Assembly (NCBI RefSeq): GCF_000702905.1
Contig: NZ_JNKR01000003.1
Location: 62,001 to 126,000 of the forward strand
Length of the DNA: 64,000 nucleotides
Direction of reading: 5' to 3'
Origin: Mitsuokella jalaludinii DSM 13811
GTDB lineage: Bacteria > Bacillota > Negativicutes > Selenomonadales > Selenomonadaceae
Part shown: positions 17,823 through 26,651 of the stretch, one piece after another
How positions within the stretch are numbered: the first letter of the stretch is position 1
How the letters are laid out: the number at the start of each line of letters is the position of its first letter
The notes under the pieces: generated by a model
What the model saw: the letters and a program-made list of their open reading frames with translations, nothing else
Told to the model about the DNA's origin: nothing
Databases searched by the model: none
Translations under genes and position numbers: made by a program

Positions 17823-18401
17823 ATGGAACATCTTTCCTGGCCGGACGGCAGGCAGCGCTGCTTCTGGGCCAATCCAAAGAATGAACGCTATGTCCGCTAT
17901 CACGACGAGGAATGGGGCAGGCCTGTGCATGACGATGGAAAGCTCTTTGAGATGCTGCTCTTAGAATGCTTCCAGGCCGGTCTTTCGTGGGAATGCGTCC
18001 TAAACAAGCGCGAGGGGTTCCGACGCGCTTTCGCAGACTTCCATCTGGAAAAGGTCTGTGCATTTACGGCAATGGATGTCGAGCGACTGATGCAAGATGA
18101 TGCCATCATCCGCCATCGCCGCAAGATCGAGGCGGCCGTAGGGAATGCGCGCGTTTTCCGGGAAATCCAGCGGGAGTATGGCAGCTTTGACTGCTATCTC
18201 TGGCGGTGGACGGAAGGAAAAACTGTGCACGAGTGCGGCCTGACTACCTCGCCGCTATCCGATGCCTTGGCCAAAGACCTAAAGAAGCGCGGCATGAAGT
18301 TCGTCGGCTCGACCACGATCTGCTCGTACCTGCAGGCCGTCGGCGTCATCGAGTCACATGAACCCGGCTGCTTTCTTTCTGGAACCTGTCTTTCGGTATG
18401 A
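17823..18401 (+). CDS. tag: DNA-3-methyladenine glycosylase I
   Basis: Removes 3-methyladenine from alkylated DNA. The N-terminus RCFWANPKNERYVRYHDEEWG holds the first zinc Cys and His, and HEPGCF near the end holds the second pair, so the zinc snap is complete. The substrate-pocket region LLLECFQAGLSWECVLNKR is well kept. At 192 residues it is the usual size. I chose the ATG at 17823, after GAGGGAT; an in-frame ATG at 17808 overlaps the previous stop. Confidence 0.93.
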   Translation: MEHLSWPDGRQRCFWANPKNERYVRYHDEEWGRPVHDDGKLFEMLLLECFQAGLSWECVLNKREGFRRAFADFHLEKVCAFTAMDVERLMQDDAIIRHRRKIEAAVGNARVFREIQREYGSFDCYLWRWTEGKTVHECGLTTSPLSDALAKDLKKRGMKFVGSTTICSYLQAVGVIESHEPGCFLSGTCLSV

Positions 18402-18510
18402 GCTGCATGACGGGGAGAGAATTTTGCATGAGGATGGAGATTGTTCTCCGGGTGTGGTAGAATCTATAGGTAATCCATACAATGTCATGTATTTGTGAAG
18501 GGGAATCATC

Positions 18511-19074
18511 ATGAAGAAAATCAGTACATGCTTACTGGCGCTGCTCCTGCTGGTGGCGTCGATCTCGGTCACGCAGGCGGCGGGGCTCAATGAATTGACG
18601 GAGACAAAGGTGCAGCTGGAGGACAGCCTGGATGCGGACGGCTTCGCTGCGGCCTACAACAAGATCAGTGCCTACCCGATCGCGGGCGACTTGACGAAGC
18701 GCGTGCAGGGGAACTACATCTCGTACTTTGCCGGGATCGATGCGGGCACGGTCATGATTCTCAATGCGAACCAGGCCGGCCGCCTCTCGAACATCGTCAT
18801 CGCGCATCACGGTGCCATCAATGCGGCGGAGCAGGAGAAGCTGCGCGTCGTCTTTGACTGCACGCTGACGGCACTGGGACTCAAGGCCGACGAGAACAAT
18901 CTCTTCTTTGCGAATCAGGCCTTCGACCGCCTCGCCCTGACGAATGACACTCTGCTGGCCGCCCGCCTACCGCGTGAGGAGACGCAGCGCACGTGGACGT
19001 TCCTCAAGGCGGTCAATCCGGAGAAGCAGGTCACGACGATCCTGATTGAAGCCGTTGTGGACCAGAATCCATGA
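18511..19074 (+). CDS. Predicted exported hypothetical protein, 187 aa
   Basis: Not recognised. A classic signal peptide is present: MKKIST, then a Leu/Ala-rich core and a TQAAG cleavage region near residue 24. The mature part has no Cys pairs or membrane spans beyond a Cys at FDCTL, and reads as a small alpha/beta domain. A good AAGGGGAA site precedes the ATG. Its stop overlaps an ATG of the next gene frame, so the two probably form an operon. Confidence 0.7.
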   Translation: MKKISTCLLALLLLVASISVTQAAGLNELTETKVQLEDSLDADGFAAAYNKISAYPIAGDLTKRVQGNYISYFAGIDAGTVMILNANQAGRLSNIVIAHHGAINAAEQEKLRVVFDCTLTALGLKADENNLFFANQAFDRLALTNDTLLAARLPREETQRTWTFLKAVNPEKQVTTILIEAVVDQNP

Positions 19075-19106
19075 GCAGCATGCATAGGGGAGAGGAGAAA
19101 GAAGCG

Positions 19107-19700
19107 ATGCAGGTGGACTGGTCGCACTTCACGCTGGCCGACTTTCTGGAGCTGCGCTGGCGCCTGCTGAATGACTGGCAGGCTGTCCTTCCGGGCGGCG
19201 AGTACTTCGGCCAGGTGCGCATCGGCGATGTCTGCTACGATATCCAGATCGAGTGGCTGACTGAAGATGAGCCGGATACAGGCGATGCATCGGGTGATAA
19301 AGCAGCGGTCAGCCCTGAGCAAGACGATGATACTGAGGAAGCGGATATCGATGACCTGGAAGACTGGAATGAACTCGGCGATAGCGTCAACGGCATGGAG
19401 CTCATGGTCACGATGAGCCCGTTCTTCCCGCATGATGAAGATGAGGCTGAACCGCCCTACGATGAGCTTGTACCCGGCATGCCCTACGACACGCAGCACG
19501 GCGCGAGCCTTATCGACAGCCGCAGGCATTTCCTGCAGCTGACCTACGAGAGCTTCGTCGAGCTTGCCGAGCGCAGCATACTGGAGATTATCGCCAGCTT
19601 CCCGCGCCTCCAAGCCGCGGCCATGCAGCAGACCGGCTTCTGGGACCGCCATGACGCCATCCTCTGCAAGCTGTGGGAACGCGATGAGGAAGGGCGGTGA
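19107..19700 (+). CDS. Acidic hypothetical protein, 197 aa
   Basis: Not recognised. The N-terminal part (MQVDWSHFTLADFLELRW...VCYDIQIEWLTED) and the C-terminal part (SRRHFLQLTYESFVELAERSILEIIASFP) look folded. Between them lies a roughly 40-residue stretch packed with Asp and Glu (about residues 55-95), probably a flexible linker. I chose the ATG at 19107 with GAGGAG upstream; an in-frame ATG at 19071 overlaps the previous stop and could instead couple translation. Cytoplasmic by sequence. Confidence 0.6.
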   Translation: MQVDWSHFTLADFLELRWRLLNDWQAVLPGGEYFGQVRIGDVCYDIQIEWLTEDEPDTGDASGDKAAVSPEQDDDTEEADIDDLEDWNELGDSVNGMELMVTMSPFFPHDEDEAEPPYDELVPGMPYDTQHGASLIDSRRHFLQLTYESFVELAERSILEIIASFPRLQAAAMQQTGFWDRHDAILCKLWERDEEGR

Positions 19701-19771
19701 GCGCCTAAAAGATCCGCGTGCCACAGTATGAAAAAGAAAAGAGCTTGCTGCTCGACTGATGCAGCAAGCAA

Positions 19772-19803
19772 AAAAGCTCCTGGCATATGCCGGGAGCTTT
19801 TTG
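19772..19803. terminator. Bidirectional terminator between the hypothetical gene and the isomerase
   Basis: AAAAGCTCC and GGAGCTTTTT flank a GGCATATGCC core, with A and T runs on either side. A second hairpin (GCTTGCTG / GCAGCAAGC, 19743-19769) precedes it. Confidence 0.85.
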
Positions 19804-19842
19804 ATTGGGAAAGAGTCGGAGTGAGAACAGGAGGAACGAGGA

Positions 19843-21336
19843 TCAGGCGAAGGGGTTCTCGCTCGGGTAGAGCATGCCTTTCGGCTGGTTGAAGGAGACA
19901 TCGCCGACACCGAGGTACTTGAGGATGGAGAAGATCGTCTTGCCGAAGTGGCCGAAGGCGACGGCGCCGTGATGCGGGAAGCGCTTCTCGATGAGGACGT
20001 GACGGTAGAAGCGGCCCATCTCCGGGATGGCGAAGATGCCGATGCCGCCGAAGGAATTCGTGGCAGCTGGCAGGACTTCGCCCTCAGCGATGTAGGCGCG
20101 CAGCTGGCCGTCAGCCGTGCTCTGCAGGCGGAAGAAGGTGATGTCGCCGTCGGCGATGTCGCCCTCGAGCGTGCCGCGCGTGATGTCCGGCGTATTGCCG
20201 TCCTCGAGCAGGCGGTTCTGGATCAGCTGGTACTTGACGCCGCCCTTGCGGAGCTTGCAGAGCGGGGTGTTGCCGCAGTGGAAGCCCATGAAGGTATCCT
20301 GGAGCGTGTAGTCCTTCGTGCCCTTGATATTTGCTTCGAAGAGATCTTTCGGCACGGAGTTGTTGATGTCGAGCAGCGTGACGGCATCCTGCGAGACGCA
20401 GAGTCCGATGTACTCGGAGAGGGCACCGTAGATGTCGACTTCGCAGGCGACGGGGATGCCGCGCGAGACGAGGCGGCTGTTGACGTAGCACGGCTCGAAG
20501 CGGAACTCCGTCGGGAAAGCTGGCCAGCACTTGTTGGCAAACGCGACGTACTTGCGCGCGCCCTTGTGCTCTTCCATCCAGTCCATGAGCGTCAATTCAT
20601 ACTGTGCCATGCGCGGCAGGAGATCCGGATACGGGTTGCCGCCCTCCGTGCCGAGCTCTGCCGTCATGTCGGCGACGACGTCCTTGATGCGTGGGTCGTT
20701 CTCGTGGGCGCGGTAGGCGACGAGCAGGTCGAGCTCGGAGTTCTCCTCAATCTCGACGCCGAGGTCGTAGAGCGGCTGGATCGGGGCGTTGCAGGCGAAG
20801 AAGTCCTGCGGGCGCGGGCCGAATGTGATGATCTTGAGGTCCTTGAGGCCGAGCAGCGTTCGTGCGACCGGCTGGAACTCGGCGATCATATCGGCGAGCT
20901 CTTCCGCCGTGCCGACCGGATACTCGGGGATGAATGCCTTGAGGTGGCGCAGGCCGAGGTTGTAGGAGCAGTTGAGCATGCCGCAGTAAGCATCGCCGCG
21001 GCCGTTGATGAGGTTCTTGCCTGTCTCTTCAGCTGCTGCCACGTACATGACCGGGCCGTCGAACTCGCGCGCGATCAGCGTCTCCGGCGTCTCCGGACCG
21101 AAGTTGCCGAGGAAGACGACGAGGGCATTGCAGCCGGCGTCCTTGGCTTCTTTGACAGCGGCCAGCATGTCCTTCTCGTTCTCGACGGTCTTCTTCACTT
21201 CATAGAGGTCGCCGTATTTCTTCTCGTAGGCCGAGACGATGGCCTGGCGGCGGTTCTCCGAGAGGGAGATGATGAAGCAGTCGCGGCTGACCGAGATGAT
21301 GCCGCATTTGAGATCCGGGATGTTGCTCATGTTCAT
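19843..21336 (-). CDS. L-fucose/L-arabinose isomerase family sugar isomerase
   Basis: Aldose-ketose isomerase of the FucI/AraA superfamily, 497 residues. The N-terminal domain has VVFLGNFGPETPETLIAREF; the C-terminal domain has GFHCGNTPLC and HHGAVAFGHFGK. It is not close enough to classical FucI or AraA for me to name a substrate. It is divergent from xylulokinase, with LacI-type operators at both promoters, so it should feed a ketopentose to that kinase. D-arabinose, L-arabinose, D-lyxose and related sugars remain possible. GGAGCG-type ribosome site upstream of the ATG. Confidence 0.82.
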   Translation of the reverse strand: MNMSNIPDLKCGIISVSRDCFIISLSENRRQAIVSAYEKKYGDLYEVKKTVENEKDMLAAVKEAKDAGCNALVVFLGNFGPETPETLIAREFDGPVMYVAAAEETGKNLINGRGDAYCGMLNCSYNLGLRHLKAFIPEYPVGTAEELADMIAEFQPVARTLLGLKDLKIITFGPRPQDFFACNAPIQPLYDLGVEIEENSELDLLVAYRAHENDPRIKDVVADMTAELGTEGGNPYPDLLPRMAQYELTLMDWMEEHKGARKYVAFANKCWPAFPTEFRFEPCYVNSRLVSRGIPVACEVDIYGALSEYIGLCVSQDAVTLLDINNSVPKDLFEANIKGTKDYTLQDTFMGFHCGNTPLCKLRKGGVKYQLIQNRLLEDGNTPDITRGTLEGDIADGDITFFRLQSTADGQLRAYIAEGEVLPAATNSFGGIGIFAIPEMGRFYRHVLIEKRFPHHGAVAFGHFGKTIFSILKYLGVGDVSFNQPKGMLYPSENPFA

Positions 21337-21414
21337 GGTGAAACGCTCCTTTGATACAGATTGGGCTGCGGTGGCTCTGGGGAGTGCCCCGCGCCGTTGC
21401 TTGTCGTTTTATTG

Positions 21415-21430
21415 GCGTGCATGTGCACGC
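21415..21430. promoter_or_regulatory. LacI-type operator O1 (isomerase side)
   Basis: A perfect 7-2-7 palindrome, GCGTGCA-TG-TGCACGC. It sits just past the -10 of the isomerase promoter, over or after the expected start point, so binding there should block transcription. It matches O2 at 15 of 16 positions. Confidence 0.75.
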
Positions 21431-21444
21431 TCATCACGGTTATT

Positions 21445-21473
21445 AGAATAGCACCTCTTTTCTGGTTTGTCAA
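21445..21473 (-). promoter_or_regulatory. Promoter of the sugar isomerase
   Basis: On the minus strand: TTGACA, a 17-bp spacer, then TATTCT, ending 15 bp upstream of O1. Confidence 0.8.
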
Positions 21474-21643
21474 TTGTTTGATTCGATTTTTATTTTATTT
21501 TTGCCAGATTTGCAGCTGAAATGCGTTTTTCTTCCATATAAGCGCCAATATAGAGCGGCGAAATCATGAATTTGAGAGGTATAACGAATGGATATGCGAG
21601 GAAATTACACACATTGCGATGAAATAAAAATTGAATTATCGTA

Positions 21644-21672
21644 TTGACGACTGGTTTTTCTTGTGCTATATT
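21644..21672 (+). promoter_or_regulatory. Promoter of xylB
   Basis: TTGACG, a 17-bp spacer, then TATATT. O2 begins 14 bp after the -10. Confidence 0.8.
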
Positions 21673-21685
21673 GAGTACATGAAAA

Positions 21686-21701
21686 GCGTTCATGTGCACG
21701 C
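21686..21701. promoter_or_regulatory. LacI-type operator O2 (xylB side)
   Basis: GCGTTCA-TG-TGCACGC, the same 16-mer as O1 with one changed base in the left arm. It lies right after the xylB promoter and 33 bp before the ATG. The centres of O1 and O2 are 271 bp apart, which would also allow looping. Confidence 0.75.
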
Positions 21702-21734
21702 AAAACAAAGGCGGGCACCAAGGAGGAAGGAATC

Positions 21735-23258
21735 ATGCGTTATCTGATCGGTATTGACATCGGCACTTCGGCGACGAAGACGGTCTTATTTGATGAACGG
21801 TGTCATGTCGTCACGTCGGCTTCTCAGGAATATCCACTCTACCAGCCACAGAATGGCTGGGCAGAGCAGGAGCCGCTCGACTGGTACAATGCGGTGCTGG
21901 TGACGATCCGCAAGGTCGTCAAGGACTCAGGTGTTGCGTCGGAGGACATCAAGGGCATCGGCCTCTCGGGGCAGATGCATGGCCTCGTCATGCTCGACGA
22001 GAAGAACGAGGTCATCCGCCCGTCCATCATATGGTGCGACCAGCGCACGGGCAAGGAATGCGAGGAAATCACGGAGCGCGTCGGCCGCAAGCGCCTCATC
22101 GAGATCACGGCGAATCCGGCGTTGACGGGTTTCACGGCCTCGAAGATTCTCTGGGTCCGCAACCACGAGGCGGAGAACTACCGCCGCTGCCGTCACATCC
22201 TCTTGCCGAAGGATTACATCCGCTTCCGCATGACGGGCGAGTACGCGACGGAGGTCTCCGACGCGAGCGGCATGCAGCTCCTCGATATCCCACATCGCTG
22301 CTGGTCGGATGAAGTGCTTGAGAAGCTCGAGATCGACAAGGCTCTCTTGCCGAAAGTCTATGAGTCCCCGGAAGTCACGGGCACCATCAGCAAAGAATTT
22401 TCGGAAAAGACGGGCTTGTCAGTAGATACTGTCGTTGTCGGCGGTGCCGGTGACAACGCAGCGGCAGCTGTCGGCACGGGCATCGTCTTTGACGGGCGGG
22501 CCTTCACGACAATCGGCACGAGCGGCGTCGTCTTCGCGCATACGAGCGAGCCGCGCATCGACCCGCAGGGCCGCGTGCACACCTTCTGCTGCGCCGTGCC
22601 GGGCTGCTGGCACGTCATGGGCGTCACGCAGGCGGCGGGCCTCTCGCTGCGCTGGTTCCGTGACAATCTCGCAGAAGCCTACAAAGACAAGGCCGTGCGC
22701 CTCGGCTGCGACTCCTACGACCTCATCAACCAGGATGTCGAGAAGGTGCCAATCGGCAGCCGCCGCCTGATCTACCTGCCGTACCTGATGGGCGAGCGCA
22801 CGCCGCACCTCAACCCGAACTGCCGCGGCGTCTTCTTTGGCCTCTCGGCCATCCACACGAAGGCCGACATGCTGCGCGCCGTCATGGAAGGCGTCAGCTA
22901 CTCGCTGCTCGACTGCTTCGACATCCTGCGCGAGATGAAGGTCAATGTCAAGGAGATGATGGCCTGCGGCGGCGGCGGCAAGAGCCGCGTCTGGCGCCAG
23001 ATGCTCGCAGACATGTACGGCTGCGAAGTCAAGACGATCAAGGCGCAGGAAGGCCCGGCACTCGGCGTTGCCATCCTCGCAGGCGTAGGAGCAGGCATCT
23101 TCCCCGATGTGCAGACGGCCTGCAAGGAGTTCATCGAGCAGGACACCTGGTGCCAGCCCGATGCCGCAGCGCATGCCTACTACGAGAAGGGTCACGCGCT
23201 CTATCAGAAGCTCTATCAGAAGCTCAAGGATTGCTACGAGGATTTGGCTGCTCTATGA
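21735..23258 (+). CDS. xylB: Xylulokinase (FGGY family)
   Basis: ATP-dependent kinase of D-xylulose, or possibly another ketopentose, in the cytoplasm. At 507 residues it has the family start GIDIGTSATKTVLFDE, the xylulokinase signature GLSGQMHGLVMLD near residue 77, GGAGDNAAAAVGTG, and the C-terminal GGGGKSRVWRQMLADMYG. AAGGAGGAAGG precedes the ATG. It is first in a unit with the transporter 34 bp downstream. Confidence 0.92.
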   Translation: MRYLIGIDIGTSATKTVLFDERCHVVTSASQEYPLYQPQNGWAEQEPLDWYNAVLVTIRKVVKDSGVASEDIKGIGLSGQMHGLVMLDEKNEVIRPSIIWCDQRTGKECEEITERVGRKRLIEITANPALTGFTASKILWVRNHEAENYRRCRHILLPKDYIRFRMTGEYATEVSDASGMQLLDIPHRCWSDEVLEKLEIDKALLPKVYESPEVTGTISKEFSEKTGLSVDTVVVGGAGDNAAAAVGTGIVFDGRAFTTIGTSGVVFAHTSEPRIDPQGRVHTFCCAVPGCWHVMGVTQAAGLSLRWFRDNLAEAYKDKAVRLGCDSYDLINQDVEKVPIGSRRLIYLPYLMGERTPHLNPNCRGVFFGLSAIHTKADMLRAVMEGVSYSLLDCFDILREMKVNVKEMMACGGGGKSRVWRQMLADMYGCEVKTIKAQEGPALGVAILAGVGAGIFPDVQTACKEFIEQDTWCQPDAAAHAYYEKGHALYQKLYQKLKDCYEDLAAL

Positions 23259-23292
23259 GATAGATGGTGTATAGGATAAAGGAGTGTATAGA

Positions 23293-24711
23293 ATGACGGA
23301 GGGAATCATGGATAACAAGATGGAAACCGATGCACAGAAGCGCGCATCATGGGTTCGCAAATGCATTTACTTCGCGGCTGGCATGGCCGGCCTGCTCTTC
23401 GGCCTTGACCAAGGCGTCATCTCGGGCGCACTGCCGTTCATCAGCCAGGAATGGGGGCTCTCGAGCCAGGAACAGGAATGGGTCGTCAGCTCGATGATGG
23501 TCGGCGCTGCGACAGGTGCAATCATTGCTTCGTTCCTTGCCCGCGGCATCGGCCGCAAGAAGAGCCTGATCATCGGCGCTTCTCTGTTCATCGTCGGCTG
23601 CATCGGCTCTGGCATGGCGGCAAATGCCTCGATGCTCATCGGCTTCCGTCTGATCCTCGGCCTCTCGGTCGGCATCGCCTCCTACACGGCACCGCTGTAC
23701 CTCGCGGAGATGTCGGATAAGGATGCGCGCGGCAAGGTCATCTCGGGCTATCAGCTCATGGTCACGGTCGGCATCCTGGCCGCCTTCCTCTCGGATACGG
23801 CCTTCAGCTATACGGGCGACTGGCGCATGATGCTGACGGTCATCGCCATCCCGGCTATCATCCTCATCCTGACCGTTTCGCGCCTGCCGGATAGCCCGCG
23901 CTGGCTCGCGACGAAAGGCCGCTTCGCAGAAGCCTCGAAAGTCCTCAACTCGCTGCACGCCAGTGCCAAGGTCGCAGAAGAAGAACTCGCTGATATCAAG
24001 GATGCCCTCAAGGTCAAGCAGGCTGGTTGGCATCTCTTCAAGACCAACAAGAATGTCCGCCGCGCCGTATTCCTCGGCGTACTCCTGCAGGCCATGCAGC
24101 AGTTTACAGGCTTCAATGTCATCATGTACTATTCGCCGAAGATCCTGAGCCTTGCGGGCTTCTCGAGCACGGAAGACCAGATGATCGGCACGGTCCTCAA
24201 CGGTATCGTCTTCACGCTCTCCACGTTCATCGCCATCGGCATGGTCGATAAATCCGGCCGCAAGCCGGCGTTGAAGATTGGCTTTGGTGTCATGGCACTC
24301 TCGATGGCTGCTGTCGGCATCTGCATGTCCATGCTGGAATCCGGCACGGCACCGGCTTGGGTATCGTACTTCGCTGCCGTCATGACGATGGTCAGCATCG
24401 CAGGCTTCGGCATGAGCGCAGGCCCGATTGTCTGGGTCCTCTGCTCTGAGATTCAGCCGCTTAAGAGCCGCGAGTTCGGCATTGCCTGCTCGACGATGAC
24501 GAACTGGATCACCTGCGCTATCGTCGGTGCGACGTTCCTCTCGCTCGTCGATACGCTCGGCTCGGCACATACCTTCTGGCTCTACGCCTTCCTCAACGGC
24601 TTCTTCATCGTCCTGACGATGGCCTTTGTCCCGGAGACGAAGAACGTCACGCTCGAGCAGATTGAGAAGAACCTCATGTCTGGCAAGAAGCTGCGCGATA
24701 TCGGCTGCTGA
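23293..24711 (+). CDS. MFS sugar:proton symporter (sugar porter family)
   Basis: A 12-span permease of about 472 residues. Sugar-porter marks are GLLFGLDQGVISGALPF in the first helix, ARGIGRKKSLIIGA after the second, RLPDSPRWLATKGR before the central loop, and PETKNVTLEQIE at the C-terminus. Relatives carry xylose, arabinose or galactose. The ATG at 23293 has AAAGGAG 8 bases before it; the ATG at 23308 behind GGAGGG is a close alternative. It is the uptake step of this locus. Confidence 0.92.
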   Translation: MTEGIMDNKMETDAQKRASWVRKCIYFAAGMAGLLFGLDQGVISGALPFISQEWGLSSQEQEWVVSSMMVGAATGAIIASFLARGIGRKKSLIIGASLFIVGCIGSGMAANASMLIGFRLILGLSVGIASYTAPLYLAEMSDKDARGKVISGYQLMVTVGILAAFLSDTAFSYTGDWRMMLTVIAIPAIILILTVSRLPDSPRWLATKGRFAEASKVLNSLHASAKVAEEELADIKDALKVKQAGWHLFKTNKNVRRAVFLGVLLQAMQQFTGFNVIMYYSPKILSLAGFSSTEDQMIGTVLNGIVFTLSTFIAIGMVDKSGRKPALKIGFGVMALSMAAVGICMSMLESGTAPAWVSYFAAVMTMVSIAGFGMSAGPIVWVLCSEIQPLKSREFGIACSTMTNWITCAIVGATFLSLVDTLGSAHTFWLYAFLNGFFIVLTMAFVPETKNVTLEQIEKNLMSGKKLRDIGC

Positions 24712-24819
24712 GTGCCTGAAAGCGATTAGGGACAGATGTCCTTTTGTGGAGACGCATTGTCCTATAAAATGAATGATATGACGATACGTTCTAGTGAATA
24801 TATTCAGAGGAGAGATACT

Positions 24820-25437
24820 ATGAAATCTGTAACGGAAGAAGCATTCCGTCCGTATGGACGCGTCCTGCCGCTTGAGACGAAGGAGTTCTGCGAGGCGCTG
24901 AAGAAGATCGATATCCCGGCTGAGGGGACGGTCTACGAGCCGTCTGTCGCATCGTTCGAGGAGCTGCCGCTCTTCAAGGAGCTGACGGAGAAGACGTACG
25001 GCGAGATGCCGACGGAGCTTGGCCACTGCAGCGGCCACAACGAGGCCCTCAATGCGCTCGAGTACCACCGCTCGTCGGAGATCGACATCGCGGCGACGGA
25101 CCTCGTGCTGATGGTTGGCCGCCAGCAGGACATTGATCCGGAGACGCTGACGTACGATACGAGCAAGGTCGAGTGTTTCTTTGTGCCGGCTGGCACAGCT
25201 GTCGAGCTCTACGCGACGACGCTCCACTTCGCTCCGTGCGGCATCGATGGCGAGGAATTCCGCTGCGGTGTCGCCCTGCCGCGCGGCACGAATGAGGCAC
25301 TCAAGAACCCCATTGACAAAGAGGGGGAGGACCGCCTACTGTTCGCGGTCAACAAGTGGCTGATCGCTCACGCAGAGAGTGGCCTCGATAAGGACGGCGC
25401 CTTCATCGGCCTAAAGGGCGAGAATCTCACGCTCTGA
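24820..25437 (+). CDS. DUF4867 family protein
   Basis: A 205-residue soluble protein of family DUF4867, function not known to me. The fold looks cupin-like: VECFFVPAGTAVELYATTLHFAPCG holds possible metal or sugar ligands, and GHCSGHNEALNALEYHRSSEIDIAA is also His/Glu-rich. It lies in a row with the transporter (108-bp gap) and before the regulator. A sugar isomerase, epimerase or mutarotase-like role in this pathway is an inference from the neighbours. AGAGGAGAG lies before the ATG. A terminator follows. Confidence 0.8.
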   Translation: MKSVTEEAFRPYGRVLPLETKEFCEALKKIDIPAEGTVYEPSVASFEELPLFKELTEKTYGEMPTELGHCSGHNEALNALEYHRSSEIDIAATDLVLMVGRQQDIDPETLTYDTSKVECFFVPAGTAVELYATTLHFAPCGIDGEEFRCGVALPRGTNEALKNPIDKEGEDRLLFAVNKWLIAHAESGLDKDGAFIGLKGENLTL

Positions 25438-25478
25438 TCCTCTACAGAACGGTACAGAATGGTTGAATGAACCCCGGG

Positions 25479-25513
25479 AAGCTGCATCGCATGGCGATGC
25501 GGCTTTTCTTTTT
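25479..25513 (+). terminator. Terminator after DUF4867
   Basis: AAGCTGCATCGC / GCGATGCGGCTT, 12 bp with one G-U pair and a 3-base loop, then TTTCTTTTT. Confidence 0.88.
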
Positions 25514-25582
25514 GTCTGGTACCATCGCCATCCATGTGTAAATCTGCTACAATAGAGGAAGTGAATTATTGGAGGAAAAAAC

Positions 25583-26599
25583 ATGGTTACCATGAAAAAG
25601 ATAGCAGAACTCTGCGGTGTCTCGCGCGGAACGGTGGACCGCGCCCTGAATGGCCGCGGCAGGGTCAATGCGGAGACGGCGGCGATGATCAAGAAGATGG
25701 CGGAGCAGCTCGGCTACGAGCCGAATCCTGCGGGCAAGGCGCTGGCGGCGCGGAAGAATCACCCCGTCATCGGCGTTCTGCTGCCGTCGGAGGGCAATGC
25801 CTTCTTCAACGATGTCATTCATGGCATGGACCGCGCGGCATCTTCGTATGCCATCTACGGCCTGACCGTCCGCTACTACCCGATGAAGGGCTACGATGTC
25901 GACAAGCAGCTGCACCTCATGGAGCAGATGAAGGGAAAGGTCAATGCGCTGATCATCAGCCCCATCGACGATGCGCGCATCGCCAAGGCCATCGATGAAT
26001 TCGTCGATGCGGGCATCTTCGTCGTGACGGTCGTTAATGACATCAAGAGTTCCAAGCGCCACTGCTACGTCGGCAGCGATTACTTCAACGGCGGCGAGAC
26101 AGCCTGCGCCTTGCTCGACGCTCTGCTCGGCGGCAAGGCGAAAGTCGGCATCGTCATGGGCAGCCGCCAGGTCCTCGGTCACTGCGAGAGGCTGGAGGGC
26201 TTCCAGCACCGCATGGAAAAGGCCCCGGGCTTCTCGATCGTAGACATCATCGAGAACGGCGATGATGAGATCTGCTCGTATGAGCGGACGAAGCACCTGC
26301 TCGACGACCACCAAGACATATCGGCGATGTTCCTGCTCGCGGGCGGTGTCTACGGCGCCTGCCGCGCCATCATGCAGCTGCCGGAGCAGGAACGCCCACT
26401 GACGATTGCCTTCGATAGTGTGCCCTCGACGGTCGAGATGATGCGCAAGGGCATCGTCAAGGCCATCCTTTACCAGCATCCGACGCGCCAGGGGCGTATG
26501 GCCATCAGCATCGCCTTTGAGTATCTCGTCAACGGCAGGATGCCGGACAAGAAGAACTACATCATGAAGAACGAGATCCGGCTGCTCGAGAACCTCTGA
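25583..26599 (+). CDS. LacI-family transcriptional regulator
   Basis: A 338-residue regulator. The N-terminal helix-turn-helix is KKIAELCGVSRGTVDRALNG with a hinge helix NPAGKALAARK near residue 55, then a periplasmic-binding-protein-like sensor domain with INPID-type contacts (ALIISPIDDARIAKA, CYVGSDYFNGGE, TIAFDSVPSTVEMM). It is transcribed separately from an extended -10 (TGCTACAAT, 25545-25553). The ribosome site is GGAGG. It is the obvious protein to bind the two palindromes at 21415 and 21686. Ligand unknown, probably a pentose. Confidence 0.9.
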   Translation: MVTMKKIAELCGVSRGTVDRALNGRGRVNAETAAMIKKMAEQLGYEPNPAGKALAARKNHPVIGVLLPSEGNAFFNDVIHGMDRAASSYAIYGLTVRYYPMKGYDVDKQLHLMEQMKGKVNALIISPIDDARIAKAIDEFVDAGIFVVTVVNDIKSSKRHCYVGSDYFNGGETACALLDALLGGKAKVGIVMGSRQVLGHCERLEGFQHRMEKAPGFSIVDIIENGDDEICSYERTKHLLDDHQDISAMFLLAGGVYGACRAIMQLPEQERPLTIAFDSVPSTVEMMRKGIVKAILYQHPTRQGRMAISIAFEYLVNGRMPDKKNYIMKNEIRLLENL

Positions 26600-26619
26600 G
26601 CCCCCGTCTCTTCTGACAG

Positions 26620-26649
26620 ACAGGTCTGTGCTTGCGCAGGCCTGTTTTC
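26620..26649 (+). terminator. Terminator after the LacI-family gene
   Basis: ACAGGTCTGTGC / GCGCAGGCCTGT with two G-U pairs and a very short loop, then TTTTCT. Confidence 0.8.
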
Positions 26650-26651
26650 TA

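Noticed and set aside
23347-25227. 626-codon minus-strand frame across the MFS and DUF4867 genes
   Set aside because: Antisense shadow of two recognised proteins, no domain, no ribosome site.
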